Under the pieces are notes generated by a model. It did not search any database and was not told where the DNA came from. It saw nothing but the letters and a program-made list of their open reading frames with translations. The translations under genes were made by a program, and so were the position numbers. DNA of 15,109 nucleotides, taken from JBCKUK01 sp038924905 (GTDB lineage: Bacteria > Pseudomonadota > Gammaproteobacteria > Burkholderiales > Methylophilaceae). The DNA lies in contig JBCKUK010000032.1 in assembly GCA_038924905.1 (NCBI GenBank), positions 1 through 15,109 of the forward strand, in the 5' to 3' direction. This document shows, one piece after another, positions 13,617 to 15,109 of the stretch (its first letter is position 1; every line of letters begins with the position of its first letter).

Positions 13617-15109
13617 ATGAAAAGCATGAAACTACGCAGCGTGGTCGCTGCGGTGACAGGTGCCCTACTGATGGGTTTTGGCGCAAGCGCCATGGCTGAT
13701 ACTACGGATGACATCGTTAATGCCTTGATAGCCAAAGTGGTGCTTACCGAAGAGGAAGGCGCGCTTTTGATGAAGGGTCGTAGCGGCGAAAAGGAAGCAG
13801 CTGAGGAGAAAAAGAAAACCGCAGTTTCTGCAAAGTTTAAAGATGGTATCGTTTTTGAAAGCGGTAATGGTGACTTTAGCATGGCACTTACCGGCCGTGT
13901 ACATGCAGATTACCGCTGGTTTGATTATAACGACAATGAAGATAATCCAACCATACCTACTGGGAATCCAATCGCCAATACTAATAGTGTGACCGATACG
14001 TTTGATATTCGTCGTGCGCGTATCGGCTTCAAAGCCAAATACAAAGAATTTTATGAAGCGGAACTCTCGGCTGATATAGCAACTGGCACCAATACCTCCG
14101 TCACTAGTACTACCTGGGATGTTGCCTATTTGGATGTCGCTTGGTGGAAACCGGTGCAATTTCGTTTTGGTTTATTCAAAATGCCGATGAATCTGGAAGA
14201 ACTCACCAGTTCCAATAATATTGATTTTATGGAACGTTCATTTGTTAATCAATTGGCACCAGCCAAAGAAATTGGTGTGATGGTGCATGGCTCACCACTT
14301 ACCGGAGTGACCTATGCGCTGGCTGCATCCAACGGCGCAGGTAAAAATGCCGAAAGTGATATTAGTGAAGATGGTAAAGATGTTATTGGCCGTGTAACTG
14401 CCAACTTTGCTGAAATGATGGGCAATAAAGAAATGGTGTTGCACGCTGGTGTGTCTTACTCTCAAGGTGATTTGCCACAAGGCACAGTTGGCGGCAATGG
14501 CCGTACAGAAGCACGTGGCGCAACTTTCTATACGGCGCCAGTGTTAGCTAACCCCACATTTGAATCTATAGATCGTAGCCGTGTTGGTTTGGAAGGCGTG
14601 GTTGCCTACAACCAATTTAAATTCCAAACGGAATGGATGAAGCTGAGTAACGATTTCTCAACAAACACACGCAGTTATAATCTGGATACTAAAAACTGGT
14701 ATGCAGAAGCTTTGTGGGCTATCACCGGTGAAACCTATGCGGATATTTACAAGAATGGCGCGTTTGGTGGCATTAAACCTAAAAACGATTTTAACCCCAC
14801 TACTTTCAGCGGCGGCGCTTGGGAAATCGGTTTGCGTTATAGCGAATTTGATGCATCGGATTACAATGCCATTGGCGTTGGTCAAGGTGTTACAGGCGGT
14901 ACGGATGCTGCAATTACTACCAAAGCAAAAGGTTTCGCTGAAGCGAAGGCATACACGGCAGGGGTTAAATTTTTACCTAACTCAAATATGCGCTTTATGC
15001 TCAACTATGTTAAGACTGATTTTAATGATGTTATTGGCGGCGATACCGGTGGTGTATTGGTTAACAATAAGCATGTAGATTCTGAAGACGCAGTCATCGT
15101 GCGTGCTCA
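13617..15109 (+). CDS. OprO/OprP-type phosphate-selective porin, partial (3' end beyond right edge)
   Basis: The open frame runs 497 codons to the window edge, so the C-terminal strands are missing. GGGAG lies seven bases before the ATG. A signal peptide (MKSMKLRSVVAAVTGALL...) is cleaved probably after AMA at residue 27. A charged helical segment follows, with EEEGALLMKGRSGEKEAAEE at about residues 45-64. The barrel then starts with the family's pattern: FSMALTGRVHADYRWFDY, a strand with FDIRRARIGFKAKYKEFYEA, and WWKPVQFRFGLFKMPMNLEE, all typical of the OprO/OprP trimeric anion porins. Together with its Pho box and the nearby pst operon, phosphate or polyphosphate entry across the outer membrane is likely. 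Selectivity for one of these cannot be settled without the whole barrel. Confidence 0.9.
   Translation, partial: MKSMKLRSVVAAVTGALLMGFGASAMADTTDDIVNALIAKVVLTEEEGALLMKGRSGEKEAAEEKKKTAVSAKFKDGIVFESGNGDFSMALTGRVHADYRWFDYNDNEDNPTIPTGNPIANTNSVTDTFDIRRARIGFKAKYKEFYEAELSADIATGTNTSVTSTTWDVAYLDVAWWKPVQFRFGLFKMPMNLEELTSSNNIDFMERSFVNQLAPAKEIGVMVHGSPLTGVTYALAASNGAGKNAESDISEDGKDVIGRVTANFAEMMGNKEMVLHAGVSYSQGDLPQGTVGGNGRTEARGATFYTAPVLANPTFESIDRSRVGLEGVVAYNQFKFQTEWMKLSNDFSTNTRSYNLDTKNWYAEALWAITGETYADIYKNGAFGGIKPKNDFNPTTFSGGAWEIGLRYSEFDASDYNAIGVGQGVTGGTDAAITTKAKGFAEAKAYTAGVKFLPNSNMRFMLNYVKTDFNDVIGGDTGGVLVNNKHVDSEDAVIVRA

Overview
The window is proteobacterial chromosome, most likely a betaproteobacterium of the Nitrosomonadales/Gallionellaceae/Methylophilaceae type. 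This rests on protein character and on the pst, prfB-lysS and OprO/P-like gene set; no rRNA or other taxonomic marker is present. It combines a two-sided phosphate regulon, a conserved translation pair (prfB, lysS), a lipid/glycolipid cluster and two apparently mobile insertions.

Left part (1-1566). A partial gene for a one-pass membrane protein of unknown function runs off the left edge on the minus strand. Next is a complete 716-bp IS1016-like element of the IS1595 family (543-1258), with near-identical 20-bp inverted ends and a perfect 8-bp target duplication. Its transposase gene carries three single-base insertions. A small conserved hypothetical gene (1291-1566, minus) follows.

Lipid cluster (1695-6158, plus). 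A PAP2-type lipid phosphatase (two frameshifts), diacylglycerol kinase dgkA, a GT4 glycosyltransferase (one in-frame amber codon), a small basic protein and a five-helix LTA-synthase-like sulfatase-fold enzyme lie in a row. Together they look like a pathway that makes a glycosyl-diacylglycerol, transfers phosphoglycerol (or a similar head group) from phospholipid, and recycles the diacylglycerol released. A weak candidate Pho box precedes the cluster. All six gene-disrupting lesions in the window fall between 660 and 3126; everything to the right reads cleanly.

Phosphate uptake (6162-10013, minus). pstS-pstC-pstA-pstB encode the high-affinity ABC phosphate importer, with a good Pho box before pstS and a strong hairpin between pstS and pstC. 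No phoU, phoB or phoR is in the window; pstB ends three bases from the convergent LTA-synthase-like gene.

Translation genes and insert (10378-13445, plus). prfB (RF2) has the classic autoregulatory +1 frameshift site. Between prfB and lysS sits a GxxExxY-family gene whose ends are 30-bp inverted repeats, each built from three 9-bp units. This looks like a small discrete inserted unit, and it is the least understood structure here. lysS ends at a clean intrinsic terminator.

Right edge (13617-15109, plus, partial). An OprO/OprP-type phosphate-selective porin with its own Pho box would supply the outer-membrane step for the PstSCAB importer.
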